Source: Spirochaetales bacterium
GTDB taxonomy: Bacteria > Spirochaetota > Spirochaetia > SZUA-6 > JAFGRV01
Length of the DNA stretch: 40,209 nucleotides
Assembly (NCBI GenBank): GCA_016935735.1
Contig: JAFGQK010000068.1
Coordinates: 1-40,209 of the forward strand
Direction of reading: 5' to 3'
The position numbers and the translations under genes were made by a program. Shown here in pieces: positions 32,362 through 40,209 of this stretch. Each line of letters opens with the position of its first letter. The first letter of the stretch is position 1. The notes below the pieces were generated by a model. It saw only the letters and a program-made list of their open reading frames with translations. It did not search any database and had not been told where the DNA came from.

Positions 32362-32398
32362 GTTTATTTTTAAAAAAACAGGAATTCCCCATGAAATA

Positions 32399-33457
32399 TT
32401 AAAAACGATAACCAATGCTTGTACCTACTTTTATTTCATGTAATGCGGGTTCCATGTAGTTTATAAACAGGTATGAAAGAAAAATCGATGTGGATAACTC
32501 CTCAAAAAAAGTATATCGTGCTTCCAGGGTACTTGTGGCCATAAAATCAATAGATACAGGCTGCTCCCAATTTATACTGGAAGCTTCAAGACCACAGCCA
32601 ATATTTAAATGAAGACTTAATGGCCGGTAAGCAGAAAAGGTTGCAGAAACACATAAACCGCCGCTAAAGCCGATACATCCCAATACATTTTGTGTAGTTG
32701 CAGAAATATATGCAGTATGCTGAAAATAATTTATTTCTATATATGGCGAGAAAACTAAAAAATAGATATTGAATAAGGAGTAATCAAAAAATAAATCAAG
32801 ATAGAGAAAAGGATCCAGGATATCGTATTGTGCAAGTGGGATATTATAAGCAATATTTAACGAGAGGAAAAATTTTCTTGATATGAAGAAGTTATCGGTG
32901 GTAATTAATGGCCGTTCTTTCTGCTTTAATTGTCTTTTTGTTTTACCTCCGATTAAAAAGATATTATTCTTTTCGAAAAACACTTCAACCAAAAAAATTC
33001 TTTCAATAATAAAATCCACCGCTTCATTTGCGTAATACGCAACAGCTTCCATATCGTCCATGTATTTTACAAACTGGACATTTTGTCCTGTAAAATAACC
33101 GATTCCAATTATTTCCACATTTAAAATATAGTAATCTTTTTTTGTTAATTGATATAGTCCAATAAAATGAGTATCTAATTGACGGCTTATTTTTAAAGCA
33201 TCGTCCCTGGTAATATTCTTTTCTTCTATGCCAAATTCTTGCAGTGCAGTTCTCTTTTTGTTTGGTGGTAATAGTTCAAACCGGCCCGATTCACTGAAAT
33301 TTTCTTCAATTTTATTATAAATTTTATTCGCCTCGGTGGTTTCCATGCCCTCATATGGTAAAGAAAATAATACCAGTTTGGGTTTATCGTTATTTTCAGG
33401 ATAAAGGGAGGTGAATAGTAATAAACTTAATAATAAGACACACGAAAAAGTTTTCAT
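32399..33457 (-). CDS. Secreted CsgG/TolB-like protein with barrel-like C-terminus
   Basis: This 352-aa protein has a signal peptide (about 1-20, LLLSLLLFTSLYPEN). Residues about 25-155 resemble TolB-N/CsgG-like modules (KLVLFSLPYEGMETTEANKI, FELLPPNKKRTALQEF, DALKISRQLDTHFIGLYQL). The second half has alternating aromatic strands (FLYLDLFFDYSLFNIYFLVF, YIEINYFQHTAYIS) and ends VGTSIGYRF. The final Phe after alternating residues is the signature of outer membrane beta barrels. It resembles the 409-aa protein in the eCIS run in its opening domain. AAGGAGT is 8 bases from the ATG. An outer membrane protein is likely; exact family unknown. Confidence 0.65.
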   Translation of the reverse strand: MKTFSCVLLLSLLLFTSLYPENNDKPKLVLFSLPYEGMETTEANKIYNKIEENFSESGRFELLPPNKKRTALQEFGIEEKNITRDDALKISRQLDTHFIGLYQLTKKDYYILNVEIIGIGYFTGQNVQFVKYMDDMEAVAYYANEAVDFIIERIFLVEVFFEKNNIFLIGGKTKRQLKQKERPLITTDNFFISRKFFLSLNIAYNIPLAQYDILDPFLYLDLFFDYSLFNIYFLVFSPYIEINYFQHTAYISATTQNVLGCIGFSGGLCVSATFSAYRPLSLHLNIGCGLEASSINWEQPVSIDFMATSTLEARYTFFEELSTSIFLSYLFINYMEPALHEIKVGTSIGYRF

Positions 33458-33560
33458 TTAAAGTACTCCTTTTTATGTCAGTATTCTTTTCCAGAATACA
33501 ATCTAATGAAACTTTAGAAAAGCTATTTGCAATAAAAAATAATTATACATAGCTATACTT

Positions 33561-36500
33561 CTATCTATTGAAAATTAAAAGCGCCTGTTCATTTTGTTTT
33601 ATTGTCATATATATATATTCATTATGGGCAAACAGGTCATTTCCCGAATAATCATATGAATATTCTCCATTCGGAACCACTACTGTTATATCAAAAATGT
33701 GGAGAGTTTTTATTGTTTTTGCTGTGCTGTCATTAACAAAAAGAAATACTTCATCCCCGTCTATCCCTGACACAGAAGAAAACGAAGTATTTGTCTGGAT
33801 TATATATGTCTCCGGCATATTTGAAATGTCCAGTTTTGTCAGTGCTCCCCCATTATGTCCGATAAATAGAAATCCCCCGGCTGCATGAAGTTCGGAAGCA
33901 CCATTAAGTGTATTAATATTCTTTTCAAAAACCGGATTTGATGGATCCGTGACATTAATCATCATAATATAACTTGAATAATTCGTAATGAATGCATATG
34001 ATCCTGTTACAATAATATCTTTTAGCTGGCCGCCTATGTAAGTAGAATGGAGTTTCCCGGGGTTTCCCGGGTCTGTTATATTGATGATATGTAAATACCC
34101 ATTATCGGTAATTGCATATGCAATATTGTTTTCAATATGAAAAGCACAGATTTCTTCTAACGTATATTTCCCTTTAAAAACAGGATTCAAGGGATCGGAT
34201 ATCGTATAAATAAGTAATCCATCCTTATCATCACCTATATAAAGATATGGTCCGTCACTGTAAAGCCTTTGCACACTTCCTTTTGTTTCAAATGCACTGG
34301 CAAGTACCGGATTTGAAGGTGTTGTAATATCAACGATTTTTACACCGAATGGCCCATCGGAAATAAAAGCAAGCTCATTTGTTGTATAAACAGACATCGC
34401 CTGTTCACATACGGATACCCGGGAACAATAGTCCGGGGAGGTGGGTGCGGAAATGGAATATATTTCCACTCCTCCATCGAATGAATTGGCAAACAAATAA
34501 TTGTCGATAATGTCCATCGCTTGCGAGGTCTTTTTTACGGAAATATCGATGCACCATTCAGGCAATAATCTGTTTGTGATATCATAAACCTTTATACCCA
34601 TTACACCATTTGCCGTATAAAGTGTATCTCCCTCTGCTGTCAGACTTATTATATTCTCTGAAGTAACGGTGGTTTTTGCAACAGGTGCAGATGGAGTGGA
34701 TATATCGAAAACAGCTATTCCTTGTTCTTCGGCAACATATAAAGTATCCCCGGTAATACATAAATTTTTTGCAGCTCTTTCCGTGGCGAGGATACCACTG
34801 CTTACTGGCTTGTTTTTTTCCGTAAGATCAAGGATACATATCCCCTGTTCTTTTGCAGCAATATATCCTGTTGTCCCGGTTATGCAGAAACTGCTTAAAT
34901 TACCCGCTAAACCAAGATTTCCTGTTCCCCCCTGGAGAGCAGGAAATGAGGGATCATCAAGGCTGAATATAAATAAACCCTCCAGAGAACTCAAAATATA
35001 AAGAAAATCATTATCAACATCGATATCAAAATCAGCTTGTTCACTTATAACAGTAATAGTTCTTTTAAAGATCGGATTTGAAGGTGCTGTTACGTCGTAT
35101 ACCAATAATGACCCGATACTATTAATTATATAAAGGTAATTGTGATAAATAAACAGGTTATGATACTGCACTTCCGGTATCGAGGAGATAATAGATCCCG
35201 CAAAAGAGGGTGATGACGGATTCGAAATATTAAAAATCTTAATATCCTGGCCTGCTGCAATATAAATATGGTTGTCTTTTACAGCGAAGTCCATTATTCC
35301 ATCCGAGGGTTTCCCATAAGGCCTATTCCAGGATCCGGATAATTCCAGGCCATTAAAAGCATCTCCAAGAATAAAGATGGTATGAGCCCCGTTTCCCGAC
35401 CAGTTTCCTGCCCTGTCCTGGACCTTTATGTCTAATGTGTGTGCCCCGCTTTGAAGATCAATAGCAGGCTGGTAAGTACCCTCAAGGATATAATCCAGCG
35501 TATTCCATTCATTATCGTCCAGCCGATACTCTGCCAATACCCCATCATCCGGAAGGGAAAAAGTCCATACCGGACGCTTTTCGTATGTGGCAAATGGACC
35601 GGATATATCGGGTGTTTCAGGTGTGATTGTATCGATAGTCAACAAAAGACTTTCAGAATAATCCGACATATTTCCATAGAAATCCGATGTCGTTGCCTTT
35701 ATCGTATGCTGCCCTTCACCAGGGGTGATAGTCATACTCCATTTCCCATTTTCTACGATAATGCCTGAAGCTATTCTTTTTATCGGGGAACCGGTAAAGA
35801 TATCCACGGTTGTGCCATTTTCCGCTTTTCCTGTAATGGTTACATTTTGCTTCATTGTAATATTATCGGTGTTTTCAAGTCCTGTATCATCCTCATCAAT
35901 AAGATCCAGTTCACATGGCGGAAGGGGGATGCCCAGTATACCGGAAGCAACCTTTGATCGATCTGAATCCCCGTACCTGTTCACTGCATATACCCGGTAA
36001 TAATAGAGAATATTCGGAATAACACTTTTATCTGAAAATTGAGTCGTATTAGGCGGGAGCAGTTCCCCGAGTTGCGTAAAACCGCTTGATTGTTCTGTGC
36101 TTCTTTCTATAACATAACGCATTTCCTTATGACTATTATCCTGCCATGAAAGCTTTATACATGAATACCCCTTTTCCGTACATAAATTTGAAGGTGCTTC
36201 CGGGCAAGTTGAAAAGTCATCAATGGAAAATTCGGTATTAACCATTGTTTTTAAATTTCCGTATATGGAAAAATCTTCAATAATTGTAAGAAGAGAAAAG
36301 GAATCATTCATCAATTCCGTTGTAAGTGTATACTTCCCGGCAGGAATGCAATCATTATTATAAACAGCTTCTTTGTTTGAAAGAATAAAAGCAATGTCCT
36401 GTATTTCATCTTCCTGGTTCTTCAATTGTGCATTTATTCCCGTCACGACATCTTCGGGCCATGAAAAAGAAGCTGAAAACAACCCATCTCCCGTAAAAAG

Positions 36501-36914
36501 AATGGATAAAGATAGTTCTATTGTTGTACGGGTATATTTCTTTACAATTATTTCCGTTTTACCGTTTCCGATCTGCTTTCCTTCATTATTGATAGCATTA
36601 CCAGTTACTGCCCACGAACCCACATCGATCATTTCAAAAATAACCGGAAAATGGTTGATGTTTTCCTTTTTTATTGAAGTTTTACCCGGTTTTTGTAAGA
36701 TAATTGTGTAACTCTGTATTGAATTATAGTTGTTTTCAGTGAGTCCGTAAAGATCGAATGAGGGGGGTATTAAGGAAACCCATAATTCTCCTATATCATC
36801 TTCTTCTGGCGGAATATCTTTAATATCATGTGGAGGCGTACAATTAATAATTAATAAGAGAAAAATAAGAATAAGGTAAATAGCCTTTTTAATAATATCA
36901 TATCGAGATTTCAT
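33561..36914 (-). CDS. Lipoprotein with Fn3, Ig-like and LVIVD repeats
   Basis: Counted from the ATG at 36914, this is about 1117 residues. The signal peptide ends LLLIINC, giving a lipidated N-terminus at C25. Two beta domains come first, then a fibronectin type III domain (APSNLCTEKGYSCIKLSWQD, YYYRVYAVNRYGDSDRS). Bacterial Ig-like domains follow (NVTITGKAENGTTVDIF; AVPW-type VWTFSLPDDGVLAEYRLDD), then about 15 LVIVD-type repeats (DIKIFNISNPSSPSFAGSI and relatives) that should close a beta propeller. A longer frame to a TTG at 36965 would begin upstream of the predicted transcript start. It is a surface lipoprotein for binding; no link to the eCIS is proven. Confidence 0.85.
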   Translation of the reverse strand: MKSRYDIIKKAIYLILIFLLLIINCTPPHDIKDIPPEEDDIGELWVSLIPPSFDLYGLTENNYNSIQSYTIILQKPGKTSIKKENINHFPVIFEMIDVGSWAVTGNAINNEGKQIGNGKTEIIVKKYTRTTIELSLSILFTGDGLFSASFSWPEDVVTGINAQLKNQEDEIQDIAFILSNKEAVYNNDCIPAGKYTLTTELMNDSFSLLTIIEDFSIYGNLKTMVNTEFSIDDFSTCPEAPSNLCTEKGYSCIKLSWQDNSHKEMRYVIERSTEQSSGFTQLGELLPPNTTQFSDKSVIPNILYYYRVYAVNRYGDSDRSKVASGILGIPLPPCELDLIDEDDTGLENTDNITMKQNVTITGKAENGTTVDIFTGSPIKRIASGIIVENGKWSMTITPGEGQHTIKATTSDFYGNMSDYSESLLLTIDTITPETPDISGPFATYEKRPVWTFSLPDDGVLAEYRLDDNEWNTLDYILEGTYQPAIDLQSGAHTLDIKVQDRAGNWSGNGAHTIFILGDAFNGLELSGSWNRPYGKPSDGIMDFAVKDNHIYIAAGQDIKIFNISNPSSPSFAGSIISSIPEVQYHNLFIYHNYLYIINSIGSLLVYDVTAPSNPIFKRTITVISEQADFDIDVDNDFLYILSSLEGLFIFSLDDPSFPALQGGTGNLGLAGNLSSFCITGTTGYIAAKEQGICILDLTEKNKPVSSGILATERAAKNLCITGDTLYVAEEQGIAVFDISTPSAPVAKTTVTSENIISLTAEGDTLYTANGVMGIKVYDITNRLLPEWCIDISVKKTSQAMDIIDNYLFANSFDGGVEIYSISAPTSPDYCSRVSVCEQAMSVYTTNELAFISDGPFGVKIVDITTPSNPVLASAFETKGSVQRLYSDGPYLYIGDDKDGLLIYTISDPLNPVFKGKYTLEEICAFHIENNIAYAITDNGYLHIINITDPGNPGKLHSTYIGGQLKDIIVTGSYAFITNYSSYIMMINVTDPSNPVFEKNINTLNGASELHAAGGFLFIGHNGGALTKLDISNMPETYIIQTNTSFSSVSGIDGDEVFLFVNDSTAKTIKTLHIFDITVVVPNGEYSYDYSGNDLFAHNEYIYMTIKQNEQALLIFNR

Positions 36915-36953
36915 CTTATAAATTATAATTATTCTGTACCTATACTTCGTATA

Positions 36954-36982
36954 ATTATATACCAACCTGATAAAAAGGACAA
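36954..36982 (-). promoter_or_regulatory. Promoter of the LVIVD lipoprotein
   Basis: On the - strand TTGTCC (36977-36982) and TATAAT (36954-36959) are spaced by 17 bases. Transcription should begin near 36947, leaving about 33 bases before the ATG at 36914 and excluding the TTG at 36965. Confidence 0.55.
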
Positions 36983-37083
36983 GAGAAAGTTTACGATTTT
37001 GTATATCTTTTTTTATCCGCTGTTTTTTTTCAATGCTTTTAGTATATAAATTTTAATTTCTTGTTTTTTGTGGGTATTTTTTG

Positions 37084-37112
37084 TTGATTTATTTTTAAGG
37101 TTATGATATACT
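37084..37112 (+). promoter_or_regulatory. Promoter of the C11 peptidase lipoprotein
   Basis: TTGATT (37084-37089) and TATACT (37107-37112) are spaced by 17 bases and face the ATG at 37143. Together with the promoter at 36954 it makes the 229-base gap a divergent control region. Confidence 0.5.
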
Positions 37113-37142
37113 TAAATTCATAACAATTCCGGGCTAGTTAGC

Positions 37143-40106
37143 ATGCAGTTAAAGTGGTATGTAATTATATTAATCCTCCTTTTATGTATTTCTTGCCCTG
37201 ATCCGATAGATAAGAATGGCGAAAAAGATATAATAAGAATCAAAACAGAACAGATCCCTGATGGTCTTATAAATACTCTTTATGACACAGAATTTACAGC
37301 AACCGGCGGGAATGAAAAAGCATATAGATGGTCATTAGTTTCCGGTCATTTACCTCCCGGTATTACGCTTATAAGTACCGGCAGGCTTATAGGAATCCCG
37401 GGAGCAAAAGGGGATTACCAATTTAAAGTAAATGTCACTGATGATGAAAATCAGGCGGGTTATAGTACATTTTCTCTTCATATTTCAAGCATAAAAGTCT
37501 CTCCATATACCCTTATTCCTGCAAAAAAAAATGAATTATATTATGAAAAATTGGAAATTTCTGGGGGTGAAGAGCCGTATACCTTTTCATTAATATCAGG
37601 AAGCTTACCGGCAAATCTTATTCTGAATGACGGAAATGGTGAGATAACCGGGATTACTGGTAATATAACAGGCATATATCCTTTTATTATTAAAGTAACA
37701 GACAATCAGGGATCAAATGGCATAAAAGAGTATAGTTTGAATGTGATCGATAATGACCCGGTTATAATCACCAGGAGTGAATGTCCCGCAGGTGTTGTCT
37801 CCCATCCATATTTCTGGATTCCTTCTGTAACGGGTGGTTCCGGGGAATATATTTGGGAGTTTATAAATGGGATACTTCCAGAGGGACTTGTGTTCAATTC
37901 TTCGGATAGTCTTATTAGTGGTATGCCCCTGGAAGGAGGGATATTTCCATTTATTCTTCAAGCTAAAGACAGGGAAAATCCGCTGAATTATCATGCGATC
38001 GAATTTTTCATTATTATTTATAATCAAGTAGATATTACGACTGATTCCTGTAAATCAGGTATAAAAGATGAGTCTTATTTTTTCCAATTTACCGTGACAG
38101 GAGGCAGTGGAGTATATAATTGGGAAATGATACAGGGACAAATTCCACCGGGATGTAATTTTAATATTCAACCAGGTGCTATTGATGGAACCCCAACAGT
38201 AACCGGTAATTATAATTTTACCATAGAAGTAAAAGATGCAAATAACCCTGATAATTACCATTCACATATTTTTACATTGCCGGTGTATGAGAAAATCGAA
38301 ATACTCCCGCATACGTTCCCTTCCCTTAAGGCAAATAAATATTTTTCCGAAATCCTCTCTTCCCAGGGGGGGAGCGGGGTTTACCGGTGGTCGATTGCCG
38401 ACAATCCGTATCACCCTGATATTGACATTATGGAACAGGAAGGAATTCTTTACGGGTACCCTTCGCGTCCGGGTTCCTCCGGTATTACGATAAAATGTGA
38501 AGATGTTGACAATTCTGCTAATTATGATGTTGAAACCTTTACTATGGAAGTTGAAAATCTTGAATGGACAATTATGGTGTATGTTGATGGTGATAATAAC
38601 CTCGAGACCTATGCATTTATCGATCTGAATGAAATGGAAGCAGCCGATTTGAGGGGTACAGGGATAAAAGTGATTACCCTGATTGACGGGATTGATGGAT
38701 TTTACACTGGGCCAGGTCATTTTCCTGATACACGCTTATATGAAGTGATGTATGACTGGAGGGGTGAATATCTTAATACTGGTATAGTATCAAAAAGGTT
38801 ACATTCAGATGAACTGGGTATTACGGAAAGTGGTTCAACAGAATTGAATATGGCAGATACGAATACCCTTATCAATTTTATCACCTATACCAAAAATACC
38901 TTTACAGCAGACAATTATGGAATCGTTTTGTGGGATCATGGAGACGGATGGCCGTCATTTCCTGAACCCGGGAAAGCTCCCGCCCGGTCTATCATTTTTG
39001 ATTCTACATCAAATAATGATAAACTTGCCACTAAAGAAGTAGGGGATGCCCTCAGGGGCAGGGATATTTCATTTATAGGGTTTGATGCATGTTTAATGAA
39101 TATGGTTGAAGTTGCATATGAACTCCGTGGTTGTTGTGAAATAATGACTGCATCCGAAGAATTGGAATCAGGTGATGGGTGGGAATATCATGTTTTCCTT
39201 AATTCCTTTAAAGAGGCAGCGGAAAGGACGGCACGTTCTTTAGGAGCCGCTGCATTATCTTCATATTCCTATCATTATTCATGGGAAAATGCAACCCTTT
39301 CCGTCATCGATTTAACCCAAATGGATAGTCTTATCAGCGCACTGGATACGTTTATTATAAACCTGGAAGGAAGCAGTTTTTCGAATATATATGCAAAAGT
39401 GGCAAAAGGATCCGGTCTTCAGAGATTCTACAGTGATTATAACAGTACCTACGAACGATATATGATGTCTCATATGGATTTATGGGATTTTGCCGGGCGT
39501 TTAATCAGTATAACCGGGGCCCAGGAATGCATCACTATTCTTGATGAAATGATCCTTTACCATTACACATCGGGCGAAGAAATGGCGGATGCCCATGGGA
39601 TTTCAATTTATTTTCCTATGTATAATATTGCACTGGCACCTTCGGAAAAGGAATACAGGGAAGCGGATCTCGTATTTTTAGACAATTCAAGGTGGGATGA
39701 ATATATATACCAGTTCTGGCGGGGAAACGATATTCATGAACCGAATGATAATTTTCTTACTGCAAAGACAATTCAATTGAATACAACAGTAAGGGGGTAT
39801 ATTCAATTTTACAGTACCCAGGACGCACCACCCGATGCAGATTTTTATCATTTTAATGTAACAGCAAATAGAAATGTCCAGATTCTGCTGGATCTTCATA
39901 GTAATTCTTTTCTTGATCTTGTCCTGGAGCTTTATACAGGATTGGATGAGACAACTCCCATTAAATCAGTTGATACAGGTGGTTATGGAAAGAATGAGAC
40001 AATGACATATTCAGCCAAAAAAGGATATGATTATTATATAAAAGTATATGAAAAAAATAACTATATTTTTGACCGCTCCCAGTATTACTCTTTATCCTTG
40101 TTTTAA
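37143..40106 (+). CDS. Lipoprotein with He_PIG repeats, clostripain-type peptidase C11 and PPC domain
   Basis: This 987-aa protein has a short lipoprotein signal (IILILLLCISC, probable C18). Five putative-Ig (He_PIG) domains follow (about 35-475), each with a pattern like G..Y.W.L..G.LPPG..L...G.I.G.P...G.Y.F...V.D. Next comes a peptidase C11 domain (about 477-830) opening EWTIMVYVDGDNNLE, with the catalytic His599 in LWDHGDGW and the nucleophile Cys650 in FIGFDACLMN. The C-terminal PPC domain (about 858-987) reads HEPNDNFLTAKTI...ADFYHF. Clostripain-like enzymes cut after Arg or Lys. All catalytic landmarks are intact. It is exported and lipid-anchored, so probably surface-exposed. No strong ribosome site is visible. 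Confidence 0.9.
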   Translation: MQLKWYVIILILLLCISCPDPIDKNGEKDIIRIKTEQIPDGLINTLYDTEFTATGGNEKAYRWSLVSGHLPPGITLISTGRLIGIPGAKGDYQFKVNVTDDENQAGYSTFSLHISSIKVSPYTLIPAKKNELYYEKLEISGGEEPYTFSLISGSLPANLILNDGNGEITGITGNITGIYPFIIKVTDNQGSNGIKEYSLNVIDNDPVIITRSECPAGVVSHPYFWIPSVTGGSGEYIWEFINGILPEGLVFNSSDSLISGMPLEGGIFPFILQAKDRENPLNYHAIEFFIIIYNQVDITTDSCKSGIKDESYFFQFTVTGGSGVYNWEMIQGQIPPGCNFNIQPGAIDGTPTVTGNYNFTIEVKDANNPDNYHSHIFTLPVYEKIEILPHTFPSLKANKYFSEILSSQGGSGVYRWSIADNPYHPDIDIMEQEGILYGYPSRPGSSGITIKCEDVDNSANYDVETFTMEVENLEWTIMVYVDGDNNLETYAFIDLNEMEAADLRGTGIKVITLIDGIDGFYTGPGHFPDTRLYEVMYDWRGEYLNTGIVSKRLHSDELGITESGSTELNMADTNTLINFITYTKNTFTADNYGIVLWDHGDGWPSFPEPGKAPARSIIFDSTSNNDKLATKEVGDALRGRDISFIGFDACLMNMVEVAYELRGCCEIMTASEELESGDGWEYHVFLNSFKEAAERTARSLGAAALSSYSYHYSWENATLSVIDLTQMDSLISALDTFIINLEGSSFSNIYAKVAKGSGLQRFYSDYNSTYERYMMSHMDLWDFAGRLISITGAQECITILDEMILYHYTSGEEMADAHGISIYFPMYNIALAPSEKEYREADLVFLDNSRWDEYIYQFWRGNDIHEPNDNFLTAKTIQLNTTVRGYIQFYSTQDAPPDADFYHFNVTANRNVQILLDLHSNSFLDLVLELYTGLDETTPIKSVDTGGYGKNETMTYSAKKGYDYYIKVYEKNNYIFDRSQYYSLSLF

Positions 40107-40123
40107 GAGGGATAACTGTTTTC

Positions 40124-40209
40124 ATGGGCTATTTCACATCAATAGAAATAGAAAGACTTAAATCGATGTACTATGACCCTGCAAATCCTGTCTCGCGCAT
40201 CGTGTTCAA
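40124..40209 (+). CDS. Start of a further gene, cut by the window edge
   Basis: An open frame starts at ATG 40124, 17 bases after the C11 peptidase stop, with AGAGGG about 11 bases upstream. It reads MGYFTSIEIERLKSMYYDPA and runs through the end of the window (28 complete codons). No signal peptide is apparent. Probably transcribed with the peptidase gene. Too short to identify. Confidence 0.55.
   Translation, partial: MGYFTSIEIERLKSMYYDPANPVSRIVF

Noticed and set aside
32362..32398. GGAATTCC plus T-run as terminator after the 352-aa gene
   Set aside because: The palindrome has no loop and cannot form a useful hairpin, so I did not list a terminator.
36915..36965. Longer start (TTG) for the LVIVD lipoprotein
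   Set aside because: It lies upstream of the predicted transcription start and would bury the signal peptide behind 17 extra residues.
1..40209. CRISPR arrays, tRNA or rRNA genes, transposases, attachment sites
   Set aside because: None was recognised on either strand; the short repeats found are too few and of the wrong form for CRISPR.

Overview
The window is dominated by one large extracellular contractile injection system (eCIS, a phage-tail-like device of the Afp/PVC/AlgoCIS kind), flanked on its right by secreted and lipidated envelope proteins. The DNA is AT-rich (by eye about 40% GC, not computed). Lipoprotein signal peptides with loose lipoboxes, LVIVD, He_PIG and PPC modules, a clostripain-like peptidase and a protein ending in an outer-membrane-type C-terminal Phe suggest a diderm environmental bacterium. 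Spirochaetota or a similar phylum would fit, but nothing seen fixes the taxonomy.

Layout. 1-384: no gene, candidate promoters. 385-3958 (+): AAA+ ATPase (Afp15 type), a charged coiled protein, and a Pvc16/DUF4255-like tail terminator. 3959-30250 (all -, read from right to left): gp25 wedge, baseplate J, sheath 2, two envelope proteins, Ycf35-like DUF1257, PASTA-gpI wedge, a 503-aa protein with a baseplate-like N-terminus, FHA protein, VWA protein, tube 1, sheath 1, tube 2, LysM baseplate protein, gpD hub, GNAT acetyltransferase, radical SAM activase-like protein, Ycf46-like AAA ATPase, DUF2997, tail-assembly protein, pentapeptide-repeat protein, two small unknowns, a second tail-assembly protein, a short DUF6760-like gene, a 1221-aa probable tape measure and a DUF4157 HExxH protein. 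30341-36914 (-): toroid-fold lipoprotein, YdjY-like protein, secreted CsgG/TolB-like protein with a barrel-like end, and an Fn3/Ig/LVIVD lipoprotein. 37143-40106 (+): He_PIG/peptidase C11/PPC lipoprotein. 40124 to the edge (+): start of a further gene.

How the genes fit together. Tube, sheath, LysM adaptor, hub, gp25, J and gpI proteins make the contractile particle. The assembly proteins and DUF6760 lie just upstream of the long helical protein, as tail chaperones do before a phage tape measure. The terminator caps the tube and the Afp15-type ATPase is probably needed for assembly. DUF4157 is a candidate cargo or cargo-loading protein. The FHA and VWA proteins could form a regulatory arm.

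The most unusual feature is that all members of the DUF1257 (Ycf35) / DUF2997 / Ycf46-like AAA / radical SAM set occur inside this injection-system locus. That points to a chaperone or modification module working with the particle. A repeated promoter-operator block with the palindrome GTTCAAC-N3-GTTGAAC precedes DUF1257 and recurs about 2 kb upstream.
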